DNA of 12,422 nt from PALSA-1004 sp046596405 (GCA_046596405.1 JBKJMN010000053.1:1-12422), one strand, 5' to 3'. Shown: positions 1 to 7,837, counted from the first letter of the stretch. Made by a program: numbers and translations. The notes: generated by a model not told the origin, from the sequence alone.

Positions 1-601
1 CAAGATCATCACGCGCGGCGCCTCCGAGCGCATCGCGCGCTTTGCCTTCGAATACCTGAAGAAGCTCGGCCGCAAACGGCTCACCGTCGTGCACAAGGCC
101 AACGTGCTGAAGATGACGGACGGGTTGTTCCTGAAGGTTGCGCAGGACGTGGCGCGCGATTACCCGGACATGCAGCTCGATAATCGCGTAATCGACGCGC
201 TGTGCATGGAACTCGTGATCAAGCCCGAGACTTTCGACGGCCTGCTGCTGCAAAACCTTTACGGGGACATCGTATCGGATCTCGGCGCGGGACTTATCGG
301 CGGGCTCGGGGTTGCGCCGGGCGCGAATATCGGCACGGATTGCGCGATGTTCGAGGCGGTGCACGGCAGCGCGCCCGACATCGCCGGCAAAGATCTCGCG
401 AATCCGATGTCGCTCATTTTGTCGGCGGTCATGCTGCTGCGCTATATCGGCGAGAATGAGGCCGCTACACGCATCGAGACGGCGCTCACTGCGGTGCTCG
501 CGGCAAAAGAACATGTGACGCGCGATCTCGGCGGCAAGGCGGGCACGCGCGAAATGACCAAAGCAATCGTGGACCAACTCAAACAGGATGCAGCGGCATG
601 A
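1..601 (+). CDS. Isocitrate/isopropylmalate dehydrogenase family, NAD-type (5'-truncated)
   Basis: The reading frame is open from base 2 to the TGA at 599-601, giving 199 visible C-terminal residues; the start lies outside the window. The family oxidises a 2-hydroxyacid next to a carboxylated carbon and decarboxylates it, using NAD(P) and Mg/Mn. The visible catalytic set is complete: Lys in VHKANVLK (visible residue 32), Asp in VIDALCMEL (65), and both Asp in NLYGDIVSD (89, 93). The cofactor loop reads HGSAPDIAGKDLANP; the Asp-Ile pair is the NAD-type signature, whereas NADP-dependent isocitrate dehydrogenases carry Lys-Tyr. The ITRGASERIARFAFEY segment resembles NAD-isocitrate dehydrogenases more than LeuB. 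The substrate-selecting N-terminal helix is not visible, so isocitrate, isopropylmalate, homoisocitrate or tartrate-like substrates cannot be separated. It overlaps the next gene by ATGA, so they are probably translationally coupled. Family assignment is firm; the substrate is open. Confidence 0.93.
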   Translation, partial: KIITRGASERIARFAFEYLKKLGRKRLTVVHKANVLKMTDGLFLKVAQDVARDYPDMQLDNRVIDALCMELVIKPETFDGLLLQNLYGDIVSDLGAGLIGGLGVAPGANIGTDCAMFEAVHGSAPDIAGKDLANPMSLILSAVMLLRYIGENEAATRIETALTAVLAAKEHVTRDLGGKAGTREMTKAIVDQLKQDAAA

Positions 602-1656
602 GCAGCGGAAAACGCATTGTGGTAGTAGGGGCGGGAGCCATCGGTGGCTACACGGGCGCGCTGATGGCGCGCGGCGGCGAGGATGTCACCCTGATCGATC
701 CGTGGCCGGAGCACGTCGAATACATCCGCGCGCACGGCATGCAGTTGTCGGGCTTGACGCCGGCAGAAACACACTCGATCAAGGTGCCGGCGCTGCACAT
801 CAGCGACGTGCAGCAGCTCGCACGCGAAAAGCCGGTCGACATCGCGTTCGTCAGCGTGAAATCGTATGACACCGAGTGGGCGACGCATCTGATCAAGCCG
901 TATCTCGCGCCGGGCGGCTGCGTGGTGTCCCTGCAAAACTGCATCAACGAAGAGCGCATCGCCGGCATCGTCGGCTGGGGCAAGGTGCTCGGCACCATCG
1001 TGAGCCTGCTAGCATCCGAATGCTACGCGCCGGGCCACGTGAAACGCACGATGCCGATGGGCGGCGATAATTACATCACTTACCGGGTTGGCGAAGTCCA
1101 CGGCCGCATGACGCCGCGCGCGGAGGAAATCGCGCGCATCCTGAAGCACGCCGACAGCTCCAAAGTGACGGCCAACCTGTGGGGCGAGCGGTGGTCGAAG
1201 CTCGTAATCAATTCCATGCGCAACGGCCTGTCGGCGGCGACCGGCCTGTCCGGCAACGAGCGCGATCTTAACGAGCATCCTCGCGACGTCTCTATCCGTC
1301 TCGGCGGGCAGGCGGTGCGTGTCGGGCAGGCGCTGGGTTTCCAGCTCGAAAAACTCCAGGTGATGGATGCGGAAACGCTGGCGCGCGCGGGCGAGGGCAG
1401 CGCCGATGCCAAGGCCGAGATTGTCGATCAACTGATCAAGCTCTCGAAAACTCGCTCGGAAGAGCAGCGGCCGTCGATGGCGCAGGATATCTTCAAGGGG
1501 CGCCGCACCGAAACCGATTTCATCAACGGCTTCGTCGCGGCGAAAGGCGAGGAGATCGGCGTGCGCGCGCCGCTGCACGCCGCTATGAACGCGCTGGTGA
1601 AGAAGGTCGAGCGGCGGGAAGTCAAACCCGGCGCCGAGCTGATCAAGGGGATTTAG
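598..1656 (+). CDS. Ketopantoate reductase (ApbA/PanE) family protein
   Basis: 352 residues. The family reduces a 2-oxoacid to the 2-hydroxyacid with NADPH; the founding member makes pantoate from 2-dehydropantoate. The N-terminal Rossmann domain (about 5-165) opens with VVVGAGAIGGYTGALMARGG (GxGxxG at 11-16) and contains the family segment VKSYDTEW (87-94). The helical C-terminal domain (about 190-335) carries Lys201 in WSKLVINS and Glu305 in GRRTETDFING. These match by position the catalytic Lys and Glu of PanE (Lys176 and Glu256 in E. coli, from memory). Length is slightly above the roughly 300 of E. coli PanE. The start is fixed by the ATGA overlap with the dehydrogenase upstream. Placement in a catabolic-looking operon rather than with panB/panC suggests a 2-oxoacid other than ketopantoate; that is inference. 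Family confident, substrate unknown. Confidence 0.93.
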   Translation: MSSGKRIVVVGAGAIGGYTGALMARGGEDVTLIDPWPEHVEYIRAHGMQLSGLTPAETHSIKVPALHISDVQQLAREKPVDIAFVSVKSYDTEWATHLIKPYLAPGGCVVSLQNCINEERIAGIVGWGKVLGTIVSLLASECYAPGHVKRTMPMGGDNYITYRVGEVHGRMTPRAEEIARILKHADSSKVTANLWGERWSKLVINSMRNGLSAATGLSGNERDLNEHPRDVSIRLGGQAVRVGQALGFQLEKLQVMDAETLARAGEGSADAKAEIVDQLIKLSKTRSEEQRPSMAQDIFKGRRTETDFINGFVAAKGEEIGVRAPLHAAMNALVKKVERREVKPGAELIKGI

Positions 1657-1661
1657 CGACC

Positions 1662-2642
1662 ATGAAGATCATGCGCTACAGCCGTAAAGGCGAAAAAGCT
1701 TCGCAGGCGCGGCTGGGCGTTCTGGTGGGTAATGACGTGATCGCGGATTTGCGCGCCGGCTACGCGCGCTACCTGATCGACGAGATCGGCAATGCGAAGG
1801 GACGCGAGATCGCGGCCATTTTCCTGCCCGGCTACATCGCGCAGTTCCTGCATGCCGGCGCACCCGCGTGGGAGGCGTTGTCGGAGGCGTATGGCTGGCT
1901 GTCCGATCTCGTGAAGTCGGAGCCTGACGCATCGGGGTTGACCGGTCACGAGCTGTTCCTGCCGCTGGCGGAGTGCCGGCTCTACGCGCCAGTGCGTGGC
2001 AGCAAGATCATCGGCATCGGCCGCAATTATCCGAATTACACAAAAACCGACGGCAAGCAGGCCGGGCTCGTGCCGGCAGGCTTCATCAAGGTGCCGTCGT
2101 GCATCGTCGGGCCGGGGCGCGATATCCTGAAGCCGCGCGCGACGCAGCGGCTCGATTGCGAAACCGAGCTCGCAGTCGTGATCGGACGCCAATGCAAGAA
2201 TGTATCCGAAGAAAAAGCCTATGACGTGATCGCCGGCTACACGATACTCAATGACGTGACCGCACGCGACGTCGGCAAGCTCGAGCGCCAGGCCGGGCAC
2301 ATGCTGCTCGGCAAGACCTTCGATACGTTTGCGCCGATGGGACCGTGGCTGGTGACAAAGGTCGAAATTCCCGACCCGATGAATCTGCGCATCCGCACGC
2401 GCGTGAACGGCGAACTTCGCCAGGAAGGCTCGACGAACGACATGATCTGGACGATTCCGCAGCTCGTGGCTTATATTTCGCAAATGACGCTGATGCCGGG
2501 CGATATCATCTCGACCGGTTCGCCCGGCGGCGGAGCGCTCGAGCGCCCCGAGTGGTACCTGAACGCGGGCGACGTCATCGAATGCGAGATCGAAAAAATC
2601 GGCACGCTGACGAACGCCGTCGTTGACGAGCCGAAGGGCTAG
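1662..2642 (+). CDS. Fumarylacetoacetate hydrolase (FAH) family protein
   Basis: 326 residues. FAH-fold enzymes are Mg/Mn-dependent hydrolases, decarboxylases, hydratases or isomerases of acylpyruvate-like and 2-oxo-enol acids. The N-terminal part (1-105) is variable. The catalytic domain begins near SKIIGIGRNYPNY (114-126). The metal ligands are visible as Glu167 and Glu169 in DCETELAVVIG and Asp198 in LNDVTARD. GKTFDTFAPMGP (217-228) and the closing loop TGSPGGG (285-291) are also typical. The gene begins 5 nt after the preceding stop, with AAGGGG just inside the upstream gene as a possible but distant ribosome site, so coupling is likely. In this setting it could cleave or decarboxylate an intermediate made by the hydro-lyase and dehydrogenase genes. 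The true fumarylacetoacetase reaction is not implied, since no homogentisate-pathway neighbours are present. Confidence 0.93.
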   Translation: MKIMRYSRKGEKASQARLGVLVGNDVIADLRAGYARYLIDEIGNAKGREIAAIFLPGYIAQFLHAGAPAWEALSEAYGWLSDLVKSEPDASGLTGHELFLPLAECRLYAPVRGSKIIGIGRNYPNYTKTDGKQAGLVPAGFIKVPSCIVGPGRDILKPRATQRLDCETELAVVIGRQCKNVSEEKAYDVIAGYTILNDVTARDVGKLERQAGHMLLGKTFDTFAPMGPWLVTKVEIPDPMNLRIRTRVNGELRQEGSTNDMIWTIPQLVAYISQMTLMPGDIISTGSPGGGALERPEWYLNAGDVIECEIEKIGTLTNAVVDEPKG

Positions 2643-2668
2643 GCCTGCCGCATGGCGATCCCACTGCT

Positions 2669-2674
2669 GAGGAG
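2669..2674 (+). promoter_or_regulatory. Ribosome binding site GAGGAG deciding the start at 2681
   Basis: GAGGAG ends 6 nt before the ATG at 2681. The in-frame GTG at 2678 would have only a 3-nt spacer, so ATG 2681 is preferred for the exported protein. Confidence 0.7.
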
Positions 2675-2680
2675 TCTGTG

Positions 2681-3307
2681 ATGCGCATGTTGCTGGTGGC
2701 GTTGGCGCTGTGGCACGGTGCGGTCTACGCTGCGCCGGATTGCACCGGCCCGATCGGCACCAGCAAGAGCGCCGAACCGATCGTCGATTGGTACGACAAT
2801 TACATCAGGCCATATCGCTATCTGCCGGCAGACAAGGCTACGCAGCGCCTCACCAGGGCGCAGATCGAGGCGTTTATCGACGTGCTGGGGACGTTCAACC
2901 GCCGCGCCTCGCTCGACCAGCTGGAACTCGAAAGTCTGGTGAGCCAGGTCATGCGGAGCTACGCGCGCGCGCCGGACTTCAAAGGCATAGACACGGCCGC
3001 GGTTGAGAAACTCTACCGGTCCGACTCCGGCCAGAGGCTCGATTTTTCGCTGTTTTGCATCAGCCCGAAGTCGCTGCGTACGCCGGACGACGCGTTCAGC
3101 GTGACGTTGTTCGGCGTGGTTGCCGACGACTGCCAGCACATCGGCATCCGCGGACTCGTGTTCTCCGCCGCGCTCGTCAACGGCAGCGCCAACGGACAGT
3201 GCAAGCCCGACCAGTTCTTCACCAAAATGTACATCTGGCCGCTGCCCGCCGGGACCAACGAGATCACTTTCATGTGCGGCAAAGACACTGGCGGCTGCGC
3301 GCGCTAG
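2681..3307 (+). CDS. Exported six-cysteine protein of unknown function
   Basis: I do not recognise this family. The product is 208 residues from ATG 2681. Residues 1-18 are a short signal peptide with a hydrophobic core (MLLVALAL) and a likely signal peptidase I site after VYA. The mature part has six cysteines (21, 126, 151, 174, 199, 206), an even number compatible with three disulfides in the periplasm. Residues 50-115 look helical, and the C-terminal half (120-195) alternates hydrophobic and polar residues as in a beta-rich domain. No transmembrane segment or catalytic motif is apparent after the signal. It sits 38 nt after the FAH gene and 20 nt before the LeuC-like gene, co-directional with both, so it is probably co-transcribed with cytoplasmic enzymes. 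It is a good exported-protein candidate but no function can be given. Confidence 0.82.
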   Translation: MRMLLVALALWHGAVYAAPDCTGPIGTSKSAEPIVDWYDNYIRPYRYLPADKATQRLTRAQIEAFIDVLGTFNRRASLDQLELESLVSQVMRSYARAPDFKGIDTAAVEKLYRSDSGQRLDFSLFCISPKSLRTPDDAFSVTLFGVVADDCQHIGIRGLVFSAALVNGSANGQCKPDQFFTKMYIWPLPAGTNEITFMCGKDTGGCAR

Positions 3308-3327
3308 CGGCGGGCCCGGGAAGAAAT

Positions 3328-4737
3328 ATGATCGCTCGCACCATGTTCGACAAGATCTGGGACCGGCACAAGGTTGCGGAAGAGGACGGCGAGCTGCTGC
3401 TGTACGTCGATCGCGCGCTGATCCACGAAGGCTCGTCACACGCTTTTGCCGCGCTCGCCGCACAGCAACGCCAAGTATTCCGGCCGCGGCAGGTTTTCGC
3501 CTTCAACGATCATTACGTGCCAACGACTGGGCGCGAGCGCGGCGTAGCAGGCATCGCCAACCCTGAAATCCGCAACATGGTGACCGCGCTCGCCGCGAGC
3601 GCCGCGGAACACGCCATCACCCTGTTCGGGATCGACGACCCGCGCCAGGGCATATTGCATATCGTGCCGCCCGAGCTTGGCATCACGCAGCCGGGGCTTT
3701 TCATCGTCGGCGCCGATTCGCATACCTCCACCCATGGCGCGTTCGGCTGCCTAGCCTTCGGTGTCGGCGCCTCCGAAATGATGCACGTGATGGCGACGCA
3801 GACCATCTGGCAGCGCAAGCCGAAGACGATGCGCATTGAAATCGACGGTGCGCTGGGATTCGGCGTGACCGCGAAAGACGTGATCCTGGCGATCATCGCG
3901 AAGATAGGTGCGGGCGGCGCCACCGGCCACGTGATCGAGTATGCGGGCTCGACGATCGCGGCGATGAGCATGGAAGCGCGCATGACCGTGTGCAATATGT
4001 CGATCGAAGCGGGCGGGCGTGCAGGCATGATAGCGCCTGATGCCACCACGTTCGCATATCTCGCGGGCAAACCGTACGCGCCCGCCGGCGCCGCCTGGGA
4101 TGATGCGATGGCGGCATGGCAAGCGCTGCCGAGCGACGCTGCCGCGGTATTCGATAGAGTGGTCAAGCTCGATGCCGCGCAGATCGCACCCATGGTGACG
4201 TGGGGCACGAGTCCCGAGCAGGCGCTGCCGATCAACGGGCGCGTGCCTGACCCGCGCGATGCGCCGGATACGGTCAAAGGCGCGGAAATCGCTACCGCGC
4301 TCGAATACATGGCGCTCCATCCCGGCATGCGGCTTGCCGACATCGGCGTCGACAAGGTGTTCATCGGTTCATGCACGAACGGTCGCATCGAAGATCTGCG
4401 TGCAGCCGCGGCGGTGGCCAAGCTCGGCCGCGCGAAAGTGACGGCGTGGGTGGTGCCGGGTTCGCGTACCGTGCAACGTCAGGCCGAGCAGGAAGGCCTC
4501 GACAAGATATTCACCGCGGCGGGATTCGAATGGCGCGACCCCGGCTGTTCACTATGCACCGCCATTAACGGCGACCAGTTGCAGCCCGGCGAGCGCTGTG
4601 CGTCGACCTCCAACCGCAATTTCAAAGGCCGGCAGGGCACCGGCGGCAGGACGCACCTCGTGAGTCCCGCCATGGCCGCTGCGGCCGCGTTGACCGGCCA
4701 TCTCACCGACGTGCGCAAACTCACCGGGAACAACTGA
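3328..4737 (+). CDS. Aconitase-family hydro-lyase large subunit (LeuC paralogue)
   Basis: 469 residues, matching the roughly 466 of E. coli LeuC. The family uses a [4Fe-4S] cluster to dehydrate and rehydrate hydroxy-acids, moving the hydroxyl to the neighbouring carbon. The cluster cysteines are Cys349 (IGSCTNGRIEDLR), Cys407 and Cys410 (DPGCSLCTAING). Other family marks are GADSHTSTHGAFG (128-140) and CASTSNRNFKGRQG (424-437). ATG 3328 is chosen because GGGAAG lies 4 nt upstream and MIARTMFDKIWDRHKV aligns with the usual LeuC N-terminus. The frame runs open further upstream, but only inside the preceding gene. Two conserved LeuC blocks differ: HEGSSHAF (33-40) where LeuC has HEVTSPQAF, and DHYVPT (61-66) where DHNVPT/DHNIPT is usual. 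Those loops line the active site, so a substrate other than isopropylmalate is likely (inference). It pairs with the small subunit 1 nt downstream. Confidence 0.94.
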   Translation: MIARTMFDKIWDRHKVAEEDGELLLYVDRALIHEGSSHAFAALAAQQRQVFRPRQVFAFNDHYVPTTGRERGVAGIANPEIRNMVTALAASAAEHAITLFGIDDPRQGILHIVPPELGITQPGLFIVGADSHTSTHGAFGCLAFGVGASEMMHVMATQTIWQRKPKTMRIEIDGALGFGVTAKDVILAIIAKIGAGGATGHVIEYAGSTIAAMSMEARMTVCNMSIEAGGRAGMIAPDATTFAYLAGKPYAPAGAAWDDAMAAWQALPSDAAAVFDRVVKLDAAQIAPMVTWGTSPEQALPINGRVPDPRDAPDTVKGAEIATALEYMALHPGMRLADIGVDKVFIGSCTNGRIEDLRAAAAVAKLGRAKVTAWVVPGSRTVQRQAEQEGLDKIFTAAGFEWRDPGCSLCTAINGDQLQPGERCASTSNRNFKGRQGTGGRTHLVSPAMAAAAALTGHLTDVRKLTGNN

Positions 4738-4738
4738 G

Positions 4739-5356
4739 ATGGAACCCTTCACGACCATCACCGCCATCGCCGCGCCTATCGATGAAGCCAACGTCGACAC
4801 CAACCAATTGTGCCCGACGCGCTTCAACAAGGTGCCGCGCGGACCGAAATACGCGCAGGTACTGTTCCACGACCGGCGCTTCAACGCCGACGGCAGCGAA
4901 AAGGAATTCCTGCTCAACGTCGAGCCTTTTCGCAGCGCGCGCATCATCGTTGCCGATCGCAACTGGGGCTGCGGCTCTTCGCGTGAAAGCGCGGTTTATG
5001 CATTGTATGAATTCGGCATTCGCTGCGTGATCGCATCGAGCTTCGGCGATATTCACGCCAACAACTGCAGCAAGAACGGCTTGTTGCCGGTGGTGTTGCC
5101 GCAAGCGGTGGTCGACTCGCTGCGCGAGCAGTTGCGCACCAGACCCGGAACTCAACTCACGGTCGATCTGGCCAGTCAGAGCGTGACCGCGCCGGACGGG
5201 CAGGTGCATCATTTCGACATTCATCCCGTACGCAAGAAATGCCTGCTCGAAGGCCTCGACGACGTGGCGCGCACCGATCAGTATCGGGCGCAGATCGAAA
5301 ACTTCGAAACGGCCTACCGCGCCGAGAATCCCTGGCTTTACGCCGACAGTCGTTGA
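4739..5356 (+). CDS. Aconitase-family hydro-lyase small subunit (LeuD paralogue)
   Basis: 205 residues, the usual LeuD size (about 200). It supplies the swivel domain that closes over the iron-sulfur active site of the large subunit encoded 1 nt upstream; the pair should form a heterodimer in the cytoplasm. MEPFTTITAIAAPIDEANVD aligns with the LeuD N-terminus, supporting this start. The key loop is NWGCGSSRESAVYAL (75-89): the GSSRE core, holding the Ser and Arg used in catalysis by aconitase-family enzymes, is kept. The following residue is Ser where E. coli LeuD has His (SREHAPWAL). VDTNQLCP replaces the usual VDTDAIIP. The middle segment FGIRCVIASSFGDIHANNCSKNG is LeuD-like. These changes match those in the large subunit and mark the pair as a paralogue, probably not the leucine-pathway enzyme. 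The substrate is unknown. Confidence 0.93.
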   Translation: MEPFTTITAIAAPIDEANVDTNQLCPTRFNKVPRGPKYAQVLFHDRRFNADGSEKEFLLNVEPFRSARIIVADRNWGCGSSRESAVYALYEFGIRCVIASSFGDIHANNCSKNGLLPVVLPQAVVDSLREQLRTRPGTQLTVDLASQSVTAPDGQVHHFDIHPVRKKCLLEGLDDVARTDQYRAQIENFETAYRAENPWLYADSR

Positions 5357-5376
5357 ATTGATGGGGCCGGTTCGGC

Positions 5377-6756
5377 ATGAACAGGCAATTTGACGCGATC
5401 GTCATAGGCACCGGCCAGTCCGGTCCGGCGCTGGCAGTGCGGCTTGCCGGTGCCGGCTGGAAGGTCGCCATCGTCGAGCGAGGCCATTTCGGCGGCACCT
5501 GCGTCAATACCGGCTGCATTCCGACTAAAACGCTGGTCGCGAGCGCCTACGCCGCGCATCTCGCGCGGCGTGCTGCCGATTACGGCGTGATGCTGGATTC
5601 GCCGGTGCGTGTCGATATGCAAAAGGTCAAGGCGCGCAAGGACAGTATCGCCGGTGCGGCCAACGCGGGCGTTGAGAAGTGGCTCAAAGGCACCGCCAAT
5701 CTGACCGTGATCGAAGGCCACGCGCGTTTTGCTTCTCCGACCTCGGTGAGCGTCAACGATGAGGTGCTGGAAGCGGGCAAGATATTCATCAACGTCGGCG
5801 GCCGCGCGCTGGTGCCGCCCATGCCGGGGCTGGAGGGCAGCGGCTATCTGACCAATTCGTCCATGATGGACGTCGACTTTCTGCCCGAACATTTGCTCAT
5901 CATCGGGGGCAGCTACATAGGCCTGGAATTCGGCCAGATGTACCGGCGCTTCGGATCGCGCGTCACCGTGATCGAAAAATCGCCGACCATCATCGCGCGC
6001 GAGGACGCCGACGTAATCAAGGGCGTGACCGATATATTGCGCAACGAAGGCGTGGTCATAGAAACCGGCGCGGAGTGCCTGCGGGTCGAGAAGCGCGGCG
6101 ACCGCATCGCAGTGAAGCTCGACTGCGCGGAAGGCTCACGTGAGGCCGAAGGCTCGCATTTGCTGGTCGCGGTAGGCCGCGTGCCGAACACCGGCGATCT
6201 CGGGCTCGATAAAGCGGGCGTCAAGACCGATGCCCGCGGCTACGTCATCGTTGATGACCAACTCAACACAGGCGTGCCGGGCATCTGGGCGATCGGCGAC
6301 TGCAACGGGCGCGGCGCCTTCACCCACACGTCTTATAACGACTACGAAATCGTCGCCGACAATCTGCTGAACGGCGAACGGCGCAGCGTCGACGACCGCC
6401 TGACCGCATACGGCCTCTTCATCGATCCGCCGCTGGCGCGCGTCGGCATGACGGATGCGGAAATCCGCAAATCGGGACGTCGTGCGCTGGTCGGCAAGCG
6501 GCCGATGACGCGTGTCGGGCGTGCGCTCGAGAAGGGAGAGACTCAGGGCTTCATGAAGATCGCGGTGGATGCCGATACGAAACAAATTCTCGGTGCGGCG
6601 ATCCTGGGGGTAGGGGGCGACGAAGCGGTGCACTGCATACTCGATACGATGTATGCAAAGGCGCCCTATACCGTGCTGCAGCGTGCAGTGCACATTCACC
6701 CGACGGTGGCTGAGCTGATTCCGACGATGCTGGGCGAATTGAAGCCGCTGGCATAG
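5377..6756 (+). CDS. FAD-dependent pyridine nucleotide-disulfide oxidoreductase, RclA/mercuric-reductase-like
   Basis: 459 residues. The FAD-binding motif is IVIGTGQSGPALA (8-20), followed by the redox-active pair Cys42/Cys47 in GGTCVNTGCIPTKTLVASA. The NAD(P) domain carries LLIIGGSYIGLEFGQ (173-187), the second FAD motif is GIWAIGDCNGRGAF (302-315), and the C-terminal interface has His441 and Glu446 in HPTVAELIPT. All elements of a working group-I disulfide reductase are therefore present. The N-terminal heavy-metal domain and the C-terminal vicinal cysteines of MerA are absent, so mercury reduction is unlikely. GCIPTKTL resembles E. coli RclA rather than lipoamide dehydrogenase (usually GCIPSK), so a role as E3 of a 2-oxoacid dehydrogenase is possible but not favoured. 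It follows the small subunit by 20 nt and is the last gene of the operon. Its electron acceptor is unknown. Confidence 0.9.
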   Translation: MNRQFDAIVIGTGQSGPALAVRLAGAGWKVAIVERGHFGGTCVNTGCIPTKTLVASAYAAHLARRAADYGVMLDSPVRVDMQKVKARKDSIAGAANAGVEKWLKGTANLTVIEGHARFASPTSVSVNDEVLEAGKIFINVGGRALVPPMPGLEGSGYLTNSSMMDVDFLPEHLLIIGGSYIGLEFGQMYRRFGSRVTVIEKSPTIIAREDADVIKGVTDILRNEGVVIETGAECLRVEKRGDRIAVKLDCAEGSREAEGSHLLVAVGRVPNTGDLGLDKAGVKTDARGYVIVDDQLNTGVPGIWAIGDCNGRGAFTHTSYNDYEIVADNLLNGERRSVDDRLTAYGLFIDPPLARVGMTDAEIRKSGRRALVGKRPMTRVGRALEKGETQGFMKIAVDADTKQILGAAILGVGGDEAVHCILDTMYAKAPYTVLQRAVHIHPTVAELIPTMLGELKPLA

Positions 6757-6792
6757 TCACACGAATCCGCTACCGCCGTGCGCGGCTCGACA

Positions 6793-7755
6793 TTATTCGA
6801 GCTTGATGCCGGCCTCGCGCACCACGCGCGTCCACTTGGCAAGATCGTCCTTCATGAAGCGCGTCGATTCCTCGGGGGTGCTTTCGAGCGTTTCGGCGCC
6901 AAGGCGCGCGAACGCGTCGCGGGTCGTCTTCGCACGCAACGTCTTGATCAGAGCGACCTGGACCTTCATCACGATGTCCGGCGGCGTCTGCGCGGGCAGC
7001 AGAATGGCGGTCCACGTACTCGCGTCGAAACCGGGGATGCCGGACTCGGCGATGGTTGGCAGGTCGGGCATCGCAGTGGCGCGTTTTGCCGTGGTCACCG
7101 CCAGGCCGCGCAGGCGACCGGCCTGGATGTAGCCGATCGATGCGGAGAGCTGGTCGAAGAATATGTCGATCTGGCCGCCCATCAGATCGATCAAGCCGGG
7201 TCCGCTGCCTTTGTACGGGATGTGGATGAACCGGGTGCCCGTCGCGCTCTGGAAAAGCTCGCCGCTCAGGTGATTGGTCGTGCCGGCGCCCGACGAACCC
7301 ATCGTGATCTTGCCGGGACGCGTTTTCGCGAGCGCGATGAGGTCCTTGACCGACTTGGCGGGTATCGATGGATGCGCTTCGAGCACGAGCGGCACGTTGG
7401 AGACGAGCGAGGTCGCGGCGAAATCCTTGATCGGATCGTAGCCAAGTTTCGGATAGAGCGGCGGTGCGGTCGAGATCGTGCCGGAAGAAGCGAGCAACAA
7501 GGTATAGCCATCCGGCGCGGATTTGGCCGCGATGTCGGCGCCGAGGGTGCCGCCGGCGCCGCCACGATTGTCGATCACGACCTGCTGTCCGAGCGCCTCC
7601 GCCATCCCGGGCGCGATCGTGCGCGCGGTGATGTCGATGTTGCCGCCCGGCGCGTAGGGCACGATGATGCGGATCGTGCGTTCGGGATAAGCAGCCGCCA
7701 TGCAATTGGCGGCTAGCAGCAGTGCGGGCAGGGCAAATCCGGGACCGATACGCAT
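6793..7755 (-). CDS. Bug/TctC-family periplasmic solute-binding protein
   Basis: 320 residues, the normal Bug length. A signal peptide (about 1-22, hydrophobic ALPALLLAANCMAAA) precedes YPERTIRIIVPYAPGGNIDI. The Cys in it is preceded by Asn, so a lipobox is not supported and the protein should be free in the periplasm. Family marks are PYAPGGNIDITAR, VVIDNRGGAGGTLGADIAA, PDGYTLLLASSG and PTIAESGIPGFDAS. Bug proteins bind carboxylates, often di- or tricarboxylates, and feed tripartite tricarboxylate (TTT) transporters. No membrane subunits (TctA/TctB) lie in the window, so this is an orphan here, as is common in Burkholderiales. A strong ribosome site (CTCCTCC on the plus strand at 7758-7764) fixes the start. 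It converges with the large operon (36 nt between stops) and diverges from the deacetylase gene. The ligand is unknown. Confidence 0.95.
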   Translation of the reverse strand: MRIGPGFALPALLLAANCMAAAYPERTIRIIVPYAPGGNIDITARTIAPGMAEALGQQVVIDNRGGAGGTLGADIAAKSAPDGYTLLLASSGTISTAPPLYPKLGYDPIKDFAATSLVSNVPLVLEAHPSIPAKSVKDLIALAKTRPGKITMGSSGAGTTNHLSGELFQSATGTRFIHIPYKGSGPGLIDLMGGQIDIFFDQLSASIGYIQAGRLRGLAVTTAKRATAMPDLPTIAESGIPGFDASTWTAILLPAQTPPDIVMKVQVALIKTLRAKTTRDAFARLGAETLESTPEESTRFMKDDLAKWTRVVREAGIKLE

Positions 7756-7837
7756 TGCTCCTCCAACGTTATTGTTTTAGACGCAACCAGCCTAGCATGA
7801 ATCGGCGGCGGCACCGGGGCGGCACGTGGCGATAGCA

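Noticed and set aside
3055..3327. 91-residue N-terminal extension of the LeuC-like protein
   Set aside because: The frame is open but overlaps the exported protein gene and is Arg/His-rich. LeuC-type similarity begins at ATG 3328, which has a ribosome site.
3513..4421. Minus-strand open frame opposite the LeuC-like gene
   Set aside because: It is a shadow of a conserved gene with no recognisable motif.
3328..5356. Calling the pair leuC/leuD
   Set aside because: Conserved substrate-loop residues differ in both subunits and no leucine-pathway context is visible, so the symbols were withheld.
5377..6756. Mercuric reductase (merA) annotation
   Set aside because: The N-terminal metal-binding domain and C-terminal Cys pair are absent and no other mer genes are nearby.
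6757..6792. Hairpin GCCG-TGCG-CGGC between the convergent flavoprotein and Bug genes
   Set aside because: The 4-bp stem lacks a T-tract, too weak to call a terminator.
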